Assembly: GCA_013398295.1 (NCBI GenBank)
Contig: VZSF01010416.1
Coordinates: forward strand, 270,098-334,097
DNA: 64,000 bases
Direction of reading: 5' to 3'
From: Chionis minor
Taxonomy: Eukaryota; Chordata; Aves; Charadriiformes; Chionididae
Part shown: positions 39,391-51,200 of the stretch, in pieces
How positions within the stretch are numbered: position 1 is the stretch's first letter
How the letters are laid out: every line of letters starts with the position of its first letter
Notes under the pieces: generated by a model
Told to the model about the DNA's origin: nothing
The model's database searches: none
What the model saw: only the letters and a program-made list of their open reading frames with translations
Position numbers and translations under genes: made by a program

Positions 39391-40435
39391 TATGCCACAG
39401 AAAACTGCACAAGGGAACTCTCCATCCTTCTATCTTCAGCTCGAAGTACTCAAATTCAATTCTGGGGCTACATACCTGTCCAGCCTAGCTCTTTATTCTT
39501 GGTTACAACAGTTAAAAGTTTCCCCTCTGTCCAATCTGATCAGAAATCCACTGAAATCAACAGAAAAAACGCCTAGAAGGCATCTCTTGTGCAATCTGTG
39601 GTCCTGACTTTCAGCTGGCTTGAAGATGACAGCTCCAGAGCACCAAGCACATGGATTTAGAGGTGAGCAGAATGTGAACAGGAGACAAGATCCTCTTGCC
39701 CAAACAGAGGCTCACATTATTAAGCAAAAGCACTACAAGAATATACATTCTTGCAGGAATTCAGCCAATAATTAGCTGCTTCAATAACTGTCTGCTCCCT
39801 TCACCGGATGAAGCTGAGATCATCCTTGACTGAAGCAAGAAATTCTCTGCTGGCCCCATTGGCATTTTTGTGTCCAAACCCTACAGGATTTTTCATTCCA
39901 CCGAACTCCACCTATAAAGCTCTCACACTGTATTTTGGCTGACTATTCCGGGCTATTATGTAAGTCCTTTGGCACTAGCCTGTCCCAGATTTCTCCCAAC
40001 CTCCACACTTTTTCTCACAGCCAAGTTTCTGCAGGAAACAAAACACTTTTCATTGAGGCCAATTAACTCAAGAACGTCAAAAGAAAAAAAAAATAAAATC
40101 AAAAGGCTTTGGGTCAGTGACAAGAGCAATAGAGAGGCCAAGAAAATGAAAGAGACTTGTTCTTAAAATGTTTTTTACTCCGTTAGAGACAATTCCCAAT
40201 GGAGTGAAACAAGAAAAACATTCCTAGAGAGATTCGAGATCTGTCGTGAATTCCCGGGGCACATTAAGAAGTCTCACTTTCCCCTCTGTCTCTCATTCCT
40301 TTCCAAGGTACATCATGGGGCTCCAGAAAGAGGATGATAAGTCAAGAGATCTGTACAGTGGTCCAAGGTATTCAAAATCACAATGAACCAAGGACTGGGG
40401 AATCCTACAGTAATGCTTCAAAGTTTCTCTTATTA

Positions 40436-40467
40436 TTTTTTTTTTTTTTTTGGGGGGGGGGGGGGGG
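40436..40467. repeat. Homopolymer junction T16-G16
   Basis: Sixteen T residues (40436-40451) abut sixteen G residues (40452-40467) with no interruption. The G run could stack as an intermolecular or slipped quadruplex. Such runs are also common sequencing or assembly error sites. Confidence 0.9.
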
Positions 40468-41510
40468 ATTGGGATCAAAACACTATTTGAAAATATTTTC
40501 TTTGTGGTTGAGATACTGGGACTGCTTCTCTCAAGAAACACTCAGGTGGTTTCCTTGCAAAGTAACTGGTCTGTGCCTCTGCTGCCCCACCTTTAAAAGA
40601 AGCATAATGCACTTTCCTCCCAGGACAACCTATTTGTCTTGTTACACGGCTCTATATTGATAAAATTACTGACGACTGAACTTTGGAATGATCTTCAGGA
40701 TACAGTGACCGCTGCCTTTCCCACCGTCGCCACAACGCTCACCATCAACTCCAAGTTCTGGATGAGGAGCCCCAAGAGAGCAGCAGACACCTCTTTTTTC
40801 CATGCTTGTAGACATCAGACCCGCAGACTTGTCGGTATTAGAAGCAAAGCTCACTTTTCAAACTGTTTCAAGTATTAATTCAAAGGATTACTAAACATCA
40901 GTCTTAGAGGGCCCAAGGTTGCTATCAGGGAAAAAAACATCACTGCTTCCCAGCTGATCTTTATTTAACAATGGACTTTGCGCTTCCTAATCTCTTTGGA
41001 AAATAAATGCCACATGGCATCATAATATATTGAGCAAGAGATAGTCAGGCTCCCAGCAAATAATTCATAACGACATCTTTTGGGTTAGTTTTTATGACGC
41101 TCTTTGTAGGACAATGCCGCGAGTTGATCTTGAATATTTCACCATGAGAACAAAATATTCCTCCTGACATCTAGCTCTGTGTTCACGGGTTCATTTTTTC
41201 TGATGATTAATTCTGAGTTCATGCAGAGTGTGTTCAAGATTACATGGATTCATATTCAGTTGACCATATCTGAGAGGATTATTTTAGTGTGCCCCAGTTT
41301 ACAGCCCATGAAACATGATCCTTCTTGTCTCTCTGTTTCTCTCACTCTGCCGGCAGTATTATTCTAACAACCAGTACTGGGAACTTGTATTATCAGCACA
41401 ACAGCAGAAAACAGCTATTTTTCTCTATGAAAACCAGCTCTCATTCAGTGCCTTACACTTGCTCCGCTCTCAGTGCCAACAGCCAAACAGAACCCATCAA
41501 AACGTCAAAA

Positions 41511-42550
41511 TGGCTGCACTCAAAGAGTTGTGGTCAACAGCTCGATGTCCAAGTGGCAACCAGTGATGAGTGGTGTGCCTCAGGGGTCAGTACCAGGACT
41601 AGTGATGTTTAACATCTTTGTTGGCAACACTGGCAGCGGGATTGAGTGCACCCTCAGCAAGTTTGCTGACAACACCAAGCTGTGTGGAGCGATCGACACG
41701 CTGGAGGGAAGGGATGCCACCTAGAGGGACCTTCACAAGCTTGAGAGGTGGGCCCATGCAAACCTCATGAAGTTGAACAAGGCCAAGTGCAAGGTTCTGC
41801 ATGTGGGTCAGGGCAGTCCCAAGCACAAATACAGGCTGGGCGGAGAGTGGAACGAGAGCAGCCCTGAGAAGAAGGACTTAGGGGTGTTGGTTGATGAGAA
41901 GCTCGACATGACCTAGCGATGTGCTCTTGCAGCCCAGGAAGCCAATCGCACCCTGGGCTGCGTCAAAAGAAGTGTGGCCAGCAGGTCAAGAGAGGTGATT
42001 ATCCCTCTTTATTCTGCTCTCGTGAGACCCCACCTGGAGTACTGCATCCAGCTCTGGAGCCCCTAACATAAGGAGGACATGGACCTGTTGGAGTGAGTCC
42101 AGAGGAGGGCCACAAAGATGATCAGAGGGCTGGAGCACCTCTCCTATGAAGACAGCCTGAGAGAGTTGGGATTGTTCAATCTGGAGAAGAGAAGGCTCCG
42201 GGGAGACCTTATAGTGGCCTTCCAGTACTTCAAGGGGGAATAGGAAGGATGGGGAGGGACTCTTTATCAGGGAGTGTAGTGATAGGATGAGGACGTAATG
42301 GTTTTAAACTGAAAGAGGGTAGATTTAGATCAGATCTCAGAAAGAAATTCTTTACTGTAAGGGCGGTGAGGCACTGGAACAAGTTGTCCAGAGAAGTTGT
42401 AGATTCCCCATCCCTAGAAGTGCTCAAGGCCAGGTTGGATGGGGCTTTGAGCAACAGAGTCCAGTGGGAGGTGTCCTTTCCCATGGCAGGCGGGTTTGGA
42501 ACTAGATGATCTTTAAGGTCCCTTCCGACTCTAAGCATTCTGTGATTGTA
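41511..42550 (+). mobile_element. CR1 LINE, 5'-truncated, avian type
   Basis: This is a non-LTR retrotransposon fragment covering the C-terminal part of the reverse transcriptase ORF and the 3' UTR. Reading one frame, [10 protein letters not shown] (41569-41598) and LSKFADNTK (about 41656-41679) are recognisable RT motifs. Further on, stop-interrupted, come [20 protein letters not shown] and [20 protein letters not shown]. The frame is broken by stops at 41722-41724 and 41914-41916 and again beyond 42060, so it is dead. The FADD catalytic motif reads FADN. The 3' end has the CR1 signature agatgatctttaaggtccct and stops in a short attctgtgattgta motif instead of poly(A), as CR1 elements do. 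The 5' truncation near 41511 is typical of the family. It lies antisense to the inferred host gene, the usual tolerated orientation within introns. The subfamily is not assigned. Confidence 0.93.
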
Positions 42551-43032
42551 TGTTTTGAGGGAAATGCCCAGCAGACTAAATCAACAATTCAGGTTTGCCA
42601 CAGACTTGATTAATTTTTGGTGCACCTAGCACATATTACTGCTGTTACTAGCGATACAAACCTGAACAAGACAAAGCATAGTGGAAACACCCTGATGCCG
42701 ATGGAAGCCATGGCTCGTGTCTCTCTGAAGAGCTGTAACACATCACCTACACTGGAAGATGTTTCCATCTCTATCCAAGAGACCGGTACCAGCAGCGCAG
42801 TGTTGATCCTGGCATGCAGCAGGCAGATGGGCCGTTTAATAGTTTTGGCAACGTCTGACCATCTTTCCTATCATGGTATCATTATCTTGAGCCAACTGCC
42901 AGCTGGCCTGAATCGTGCTTGATGCATGAAACACAGAGGAGCTTTCAACTGACAACACTCTGTAAATTATATATAGCAATATGATTTCACGTGCAGCCCC
43001 CAAAGACCTCAAAGCAGTTTAAAGACAGAAAC

Positions 43033-43135
43033 TAGGGTCCAATGCTGTGACCCTTACTTAACAAGTGTGAGCTAATTAGAAAGCTGTCCCACTGAAATAA
43101 GCAGCATCTCTTGCAGAAGTCTGTGTAATGTGCAG
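43033..43135. repeat. Ancient palindromic amniote repeat fragment ('ccattgaagtcaatgg' type)
   Basis: The piece contains gggtccaatgctgtgaccct followed by tacttaac, and later gtcccactgaaataagcag. This follows the layout of an old dispersed inverted-repeat family seen in bird and reptile DNA, in which 'ggtccaatcctgcaacccttactca' flanks 'cccactgaagtcaatggga'. Strongly decayed; the name of the family is not assigned. Confidence 0.4.
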
Positions 43136-46100
43136 CCAGACGGTTAAAAAAAAATTAAAAAAATTATTTGTACTGTGGTTGTTTCTCTAAGCCACAGCCC
43201 AACCGTATCTCCTGGTGCGGTACTAAAGTAACTGAAACACGGAGCCTTCCTCTTCCAGAAAAGCTGGTCAGTAACACAGTTACTTGGGGACCAAAAAACC
43301 ACCATTTTTCCAGATTTGCAGGCAACCTACAATATACGTGTGCTTTGTTAAGTAGCCTAAATTCACACAACCCAATAACTGAACCAGAGCTTCTGCTGCA
43401 CTCAACCTTGTCTGAACCAAGCGGAGGATCTGAACTACAACCTTAGAAGTAAAGTCCCTATAGCAATGAACCGTATGAAGCTACTGTTTTTCAGTATCAT
43501 TACTGCTGTGATCTGAGTTGCTGGGATTTTCTTTTGGTATTATCATTCCTCCCTTCTCCATCCCTGTGTCACTGCGACTGCATGCATCAAGCAGAGGTTA
43601 TACGTGCCGTTTTACTTCAACAGAGAGCGCCTTTCACAACTGCTCGGCAATTTTCTACACAGTGTCAAATGCACTGGACTGGGCAGAATGTTATTTTTCT
43701 TTGACTGATGCTGTCAACACATTATCTGAAGTCTACCTCCGAGTGCAAGAGCTCGGTGAGAGTGTTTGCATTGCACTTGTGCGTTACGCTACACCCGTGC
43801 TCGGGCACCCTCTGCCCCATCACTCACCGATCCCACTTTCTGATCACTTGACTGCCATTTGGACGAAGCCCAACTCCAGCCCTCTCTGAGAACAGAACAC
43901 AGTCACAGAAGGAAAGATAGCTCTTTCAGCTCAGTTTTCGGCTGAGATTCAATGAGCTGTGTGTTTACCGCCTCTTTCTTGAAAATAGAGCTTTCCTGTA
44001 AATACTATGCTTACAGTAAAGATCAGTTCCCACCATTTTTTTCCCCTCTTTACGGATAACCGCAATATGCTGTCTCCAGCAGTTTACAAACAAAGACAGG
44101 AGTGAGACTATCTTTCAGTAAGTAATAAACGCAACACACTTTCTTTATCAAAAATTCTTGAGTACAGTACTACTATGCAGCAGCAAACTAAGTTTCCTAT
44201 CCATTACAGTCTCTAAACATTACTATTACAGCTGATATATTCATGGAATCCTTGAGCTGATCACAGAAAAGACAGCATACCTTAACCTCGACTAGCTGGC
44301 AGTCTACAATTGCCAGCAGCAAGGAATACTCTGTGCAGGGGAAAAGCATCCCATCCAATTTTCCAGGAAACAATTTGGCCAGGACATCAGAGCAATGGAG
44401 CCTCTTTGCAAAGCGTGCTACCGAACCGTTAGTCACTGCAACCCCTGCTCAAGGCTCCTGAGTCACCACCAACGAGAGGACCTCGCCGTCCCCCGACGGT
44501 GCGCGGGGGAGCGGCCAACGATGATGCACGAGGCAGAGAATTTCTCTGAACTGCCAACAGCTCCCCCAGCACCTGGTTTTCTCTGATGGGGCTTTCTTCC
44601 ATCCCTGGCCCGTGCTGACCAACAGCAGTTCATGAACAGCACTGAAGATCACTTGCCAGCCCGGGGCACTGTGGCGGCAGAAGTGGGATGTGAGGATGGT
44701 ATTGCCACAAGAGGGATCGGTTCCCTTTCTGATGTCGAGCTCCTTTTCCCTAACGCTATTTTGCTATATCCAGCATCCAGTACCTTGATCCTGAAAACTC
44801 ACAGTGTTAGCAATTCCACATCCACACAAAATGCAGATGCATGATACACACAGATACACAAGTATGTATATATTTTCCTGTAGAGGAAATATGGTATTTA
44901 TACTTTATAAGATGAACGAGGAGAATAGAAAACCAAGAATTCTGGGCTACCATCCAAACCACACAACTTTGAAATCAGCGGTGCGTTGAAAAAAAAAAAC
45001 AACAACCCCACAACAAAAAAACCCCTACGCTTCCTTCCAAGAAAAGTGTCTAAGTTTTCCAATCTGTTTACGACTGACGTCTACCCACAAGAGACTAAAA
45101 TCTGGGCTGGATGAGAGTGGACTGGCATACAACATCAAAAACCGCTCCTTCCTGAACCGAGGAACAATACCGTAAGTGTCTGTCCACAGAGGCAGGCCCA
45201 GGATTGCAGAACTTTTCCCCCAAACTGTAATATCTGCTTTTAATTTCCAATGAATCAGCAAACATATCTGTGGGCTACTACTCTTCCAGACCGATCCTCT
45301 TTATTTTTTTATTCTCAGAACTCATCTCTCTTCCCCCACACCTGCTCACTGCTTCCTCTGAAATACAGTTCACAAGTATTCAAGTACTCAGAAGTATTCA
45401 AATTTCTTTCTCTAGAAGAGGCCCGCCTTAGCTCTGGCTTTAATTAAATTGCTTTATATATGATGTAGAAGCAGGTGAATTAAAAAATACAGTAACGAAG
45501 CAACTATGACTCTCTAAGAGAGAAAGTGAGGATGTGCAGTGATCTTCAAAGACTGGAGGTAGTTGACAAATGTGACAAATACAGTTCTGCACAGAAACAC
45601 TATCCAGATCATGTAAGTGCAACTGCAATATATCTCTGACTCAATCTTAGCGAAGCAGTATCTCACCCTAAGAGTCTCTACTAGTACTAATGTCATTTCT
45701 CTGGAAAGCTCGGTTACCGAGGAATACTTCCATTGTGGTAAGCAGTATCAGCTAGATCTTTTTCTACCTTTAGCTCTGAGCCAAGGAATTGCTTTTGTGA
45801 ACCCTCCTTAGGTCACGGGTCCAATGAGGCATTAGAAATGGAACTAACTTGCAAACGCCACCGCTTCCCGCTTCCAGAGTGCAGGCACAAACCCGGAGGC
45901 CAGGTTTGGAGCAAGTCTGGTCTGTACCCCAGGAGCTCTGAGGGAACATAGTCTGCTCCTCAGGTGCCGCTACTGTTTTTAAAGCTGTGGTGGAGTTGGT
46001 TTCCCTCTGTGGTAATGCAGAGCTGACACTGCAGGTGTGCTGGGGTGCCTGGGCAGAGACCAAAGTCCTGCTAACGGCTTGTTCTTTCACTTGTGCTTGA

Positions 46101-46359
46101 TCGATGCTATTGCTCCAAACACTTCTTTGGCCAGGATGCTAGGCTGGCTCTGCATGAAGACATGAACTGCCATTTCACCTGTCCGTCATTGCTGGGGTGA
46201 TTGCCCAAGACCTTGCAGCCTCCAGGTTAGAGCTAGGACCTACTGGTGGGGAGATGTCCACAGGAGGACAGCATTACTGCTTCGATCCCTGCTGCTCTCC
46301 TTAATGCAGTCTCCAAACGTTAGTGTGGCATTCATGTTTTTTGTATCAGCGGAGGGAAT

Positions 46360-46500
46360 TCTACCATTCTTCCTTACCAATGAGAATGCAAAGCACAGAG
46401 AAGCTAAAAACTTGTCCCAAGACCAACAGGTAGCCAGTAGCAGAGCAGGAATACAAATATAGATCTCCTGAGACTGATGGTCACGTCTTGAGCTCTCGGA
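46360..46500 (-). mobile_element. MIR-like SINE remnant
   Basis: In plus reading the sequence matches the reverse complement of a MIR body. It contains gcaaagcacagagaagctaa, then aacttgtcccaagaccaaca, then gtagccagtagcagagcagg and aatacaaatatagatctcct. The corresponding conserved phrases are 'gaggcacagagaggttaag', 'acttgcccaaggtcacaca', 'agtggcagagctgg' and 'gattcaaacccaggtctcc'. This is the clearest MIR-type copy in the window. Confidence 0.65.
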
Positions 46501-48275
46501 GCACGCTTTGCACACTCTGTTGGAGCACAGCCTGGTAACATTATGTATGACCATTTCCCTCCTTAGGCTGGGGCCTTTCATCTATGAGACTTCACAGCTC
46601 TCGCTGTCCTGTGTTTAACCTTGTGCTAAGCAGATAATTTATGACCAGACCAATTCCAAAAAAAGTAAAGGAAAAAGCTGTAGTACTATATACGAAGTGA
46701 AGTCTGGCAAGACGTCCTGCTCTCTCTCCACAAGCACTTTATGGCAAAGCCTGAAATGGTTTCCCAGGATGTCGTATATCTGGCATGAATCCCTGCCAGG
46801 CAAAATCTTGTCTTGTTTAATTAGCTCTCACAAATTTTCACCATCCTGCTTTCTCACTGAGGTCTGAACCACAGCTCCTGCTGTCCAGACGCCATGGGGA
46901 GCGAGACACCACGTCCAAGGCCGCTGCTGGTGGCCCCGTTGTGAAAGCGCCTGATGGAAACTCATCTCATTAAACTTTCGAAAGATGGATGCTCTGGCAT
47001 TGGAGCAGCTCCGAGCTCTCAGCTGGAGTTTCTGCTGGCCTCCGACTCTCTCTTTGTAATATTTTAGGTCTTGCCTGCTGGAAAATGACTTGTAAGAATG
47101 CTCTTGAGCGCCAGTGTTTGGAACTAGATCTGTTTCCAGCATTCCCAAATCCTGGGATGCTCAGAGCTCATGTGCTGACTCAGTTCACTCGAGACAAGCA
47201 AGTTAGTGAAAAGTTCAATCCAGTGGTAATGAGATCTGGTGGAATTAGACCTCTGTATGATTTATTCAGCGTTTTGTAATCAGCGTGGAGTGTTAATGTC
47301 ATCCACTTGCTCCCAAACCTCTGCTTGGAAAAGAGTAAGACCAGTCAAAGCAAATGCCTCCCAACCTTCCAGCGTCAGCCTCTTTTCTTTGTGAAACAAG
47401 TGGTTCCAGATCTCTGCAGAGGTGCCTGGCAGTTCAACCCAATCCTCTGAATTAGCATCTTTACTCCTATCAACTGCTGGAAAGCCTGACAATTTTTTTA
47501 AAGCATAACAACAAAACTCACCAAACAAGTGTTGAGATAAAAGGTATTATCATGAAATACGGACATTTTATGAACGATTCACAAATTTCATACGGTTTTG
47601 AATATTCACTGACAGTAAATGATAGGATTTGGTGGATCCAAATTCTGGCAAATTATCAGGGTTTCCCAGGGCTCACATCCCATCGGTTGCTTTCTGTACA
47701 CCACAGAGTTTCACCAATAATTCCTGCAAAATGCATTCTTGTCTCGTGAGCACTGTGGTCTCCATTACACAGTTTTTTCAGGGCCCAATCTGTCATATTT
47801 AAAACCCAAAGAGAATATGCTATGGAGCAAGAAAGCTTATGGCTGTGGTAATCGGGAAAGCCCTCTGGCACACAGCAAAATACCAGGAACTGTAAGGGAG
47901 CACCAGGGCTTGCTGCAAGCGTATAAGGAGCTGGACACGTCTGTCTGTGGATCGGGGAGTTTAGACTTTGCCTTGTTTCCTGCAACTCAGTTGGAACGAG
48001 AGCTGTTCAAAGGACATCTTCTTTCTCTGCAGTTTTCATAGGAAGGCATAATTAACACTAAATGACAAACCCTCTTACTACTGAACAGGCTTGTCTCCTC
48101 CATTAAGTCAAAGACTTGGGGCTTCTGAGGTGAACTTATTCTTTAATTGAATCCTACATGCCATGCCCCCAGTTTTTGAAACACAAGCTTTTATTTTTCC
48201 CCACACTGCTCAAAGATCAAGTTGGTATCTTCCCTTGCTCCTGCCTGTATTGCTAGATGTTTTGCTTGCCTTTTT

Positions 48276-48295
48276 AAAAAAAAAAAAAAAAAAAA
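48276..48295. repeat. Poly-A homopolymer (20 nt)
   Basis: Uninterrupted A run preceded by TTTTT. No recognisable retro-element body lies upstream of it. Confidence 0.9.
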
Positions 48296-51200
48296 TCGCA
48301 TCCTGCACTTTCATAGGAAAAGAACGACTGCTAAAAAATCCATTAACATGGTTTGGCCAGAGTCCAGAATTTCAGCTACCAAGAATGTTAAATCCTCCAT
48401 CTGTTTGCTAGTTAGATAATGTTACCTTTGAGCTTTCCTTTGGCTGCTAAAGACACTTTATCTGCCTTAAATGTTGCAGAAAATTACACTTTAGGTCAAA
48501 GCCTGTGTGCCAATTAAATAAAGGGGGGGGAGGGAAAGGTTCTTGCTATAAATTTCCACCTTTAGTTCCTCCTAGCTCTTGGTACATTCAGACACAGAGA
48601 AGTCCCGAGCTGAGCGTAATCATATTAATGACCTGGATAATTGATGGTGAATGATGGATATGTTGAGCTAGACTCTAATCCACTCTTAAATATTTGCTTG
48701 CCTTTTTAAAAATCAAGGGAATACCCTGAAGGGAAGGAAGTTCTTTCACACAGGAGAAGCTAAGCAGCTACGGTGTGCTCGAGTGACCATTTGGCTAACA
48801 CATTACTCCGTGCCTCAGCCGGGGATGCAGAGCGGGCAGCGAGGCTCAGCTAGCTCTTCAGTGCCAAGATCTGGCTGTAACATCCATCAGGCACCTCCAG
48901 GGAGAGGTGACTCAACGGCATGCATGGACGTGATTCCATAGAGGGCAGGCCAGGAGACGACCTTGCACAGCTCCCCCCCCCCAACATTTATCTGCTCACT
49001 TCTCCTTAAAGCTGATGGGACGCACAGTTGGCCACCTCCTCCCCAAGGACAGTGTCGGACGTGGAGCTCGCATGATTGACATCCATGGGAGTTTCTTCTG
49101 CATGGCTTCAACCACAACCTATTTACACCTGGGACTGCACCAGAGAGCACGGGTTGCTCTCAAGTCACATCATAACTTTCCATCTGTCCACAACCCTGCT
49201 CCGCTCCCCAGCCCGAGGCAGCAGGTGCCTTCCAGATGAGTGCCAGAGACGAAAAACTACAACCGCCCAAGCTGTCTCCTGCGCTCCCCGAGGAAGGAGC
49301 AGCCCCTGCTGAGAAAAGCTAACAAGGAACCACTAAGCATAACTGCATGGGACACTGACAGCTACTTATCAGGAAGGATTAAAACAAGGCCCCAAACCCA
49401 CAGAAATTCTGGCATTGCATTTAGCAGAGCAAACCCACATCTGCCTCTACTTAGGTCTATAATACACTCTCCAGGGGAGGATGGCTGGACAGGATTGGTC
49501 AGAAACAGCAACGAACGATTAGCCAGAACACCAAAACCTGACATGGGATTGGTTGCGACCATAGACAGCTTGTTTTAGGTCATCACACAGACCCGTGCAT
49601 TGCACCATCGCGAGGACAGCAGCGCCAGGCTGGTCTGGCCAGCTGACCTCGGCTGGGAGAGGGACGAGCATCCTCCGAGGCAGCGAGCGATGCGGGGATG
49701 GGGCTCCGAGTCTGAAACGGGAGGTACAGACCAGCCTGCTCTCTCTCTGCAGCCAGGAGGAAGGTTTCCTTCCAACCCTATCATGATAGAGTTTCCCACC
49801 ATCCAGCCAAATTTCCTTAGCAGCAGCTGAGCGACTTAATTTTTAGGGCTAGAAAGAGATTTCTAGGCACAGAGCCCCATCTGCAGCAACGTCAAACTGA
49901 ACTTGACAGCCACTGTGGGAGGTCAAGGGAAAAATGACTATGAAATAGATGGAGTTGTCACTTCATTAAGGAATAGAGAAAGCGCCAATGTAAGCATGAA
50001 AGGCATAGGGGTGGGAGGACCAGAGAGATACTGAAAAGGTCATCCTCCAGCTCAGAGTCACAGGTCCCAGTCTGGCCCTGTAAAGAGCAACCAGAATTCA
50101 TTAGTCATTGCAGTAGCTTGTGGCTGCCTTAGGGAAAAGTCCCTGAATAATTTCTAATGGAGAAATATCTGCAGAAGAACAGTCGTGCAAGGAAGGCAGC
50201 TGCCCAGCCTGCCTGATTCCAGGGCAGACATAAGGTCTCGATGATTGCTGGTCAACTTGAACGTATCAAACGCATGAAAACAAGAGCAAAGAGAACACGT
50301 GCTTGGATTGTGCAAATCCTTTCCGCAGTAACAACCCAGCACCGTGTAAATGACCATGATCGGTCCTGCTCATTCCATGGAGAAACCAAGCACGGCTGCT
50401 ACCATTGACCGAGGAAGTGTGAATGAACCGTTTGTTTGGAGAGAGATGAAAGGAAGCGAGCAAGCGAAGCTTGTCTCCATCACCACGACAGATTTACTTC
50501 TTCAAGTGGCCTCAAGTAGCCTTGGAAAGGAAATCTGGAATGTTGTAACATTCATAAATATTTGACTGTTCTGTCTTACCTTGAAAACCGGCAGAAACCC
50601 TATCCCTAAAGAAAGCACTCCCAGATTGAACAGTCATTTTGTTAAGCAGGCCATGACCTGGGCAAATAGGTATTGGTGACATGTAATCTGTATCTATATC
50701 TATGCACGTGTACAAACAGACACGATAAAATGCAGCAGTTGTCCCAAGGAAAGCCTGGGAAGCATTCAAAAACAAAGCTAAAATCTAAGCTTGGTTACTT
50801 AGATTCACAAAAGTTTTAGAGTTTCGAAGCAAATCAGAAATATTTTAACATGTTAGAGAAGATAAACCATTTTTTCTCCTTTCTTTTATTTACCCCCAGA
50901 AAGCTACAATACTTTAGTACTTTAGTTAAAGCACAACATCCGGTGTCCTAGGTGTCTCCTATCTGATCTAACATCAGTCAGTTATGGCAAACTTCCACCT
51001 TTCACTCTGCCTTTCCACCTAGCTGCCACAGTCGAATTTGAGAAGAAAAAAAAACAAGAAGTGCTTGTGGAGAGGAACGGTGAACAGGTATTTTAAGACG
51101 CGCCATGTAACGTGATCTGCAATTTAAAATTTGCACCACTGTGCAAATCCAACACAAAACCCTTCTGCCTGCATTGAGATGGGAGCAATTCTGTACCTGT

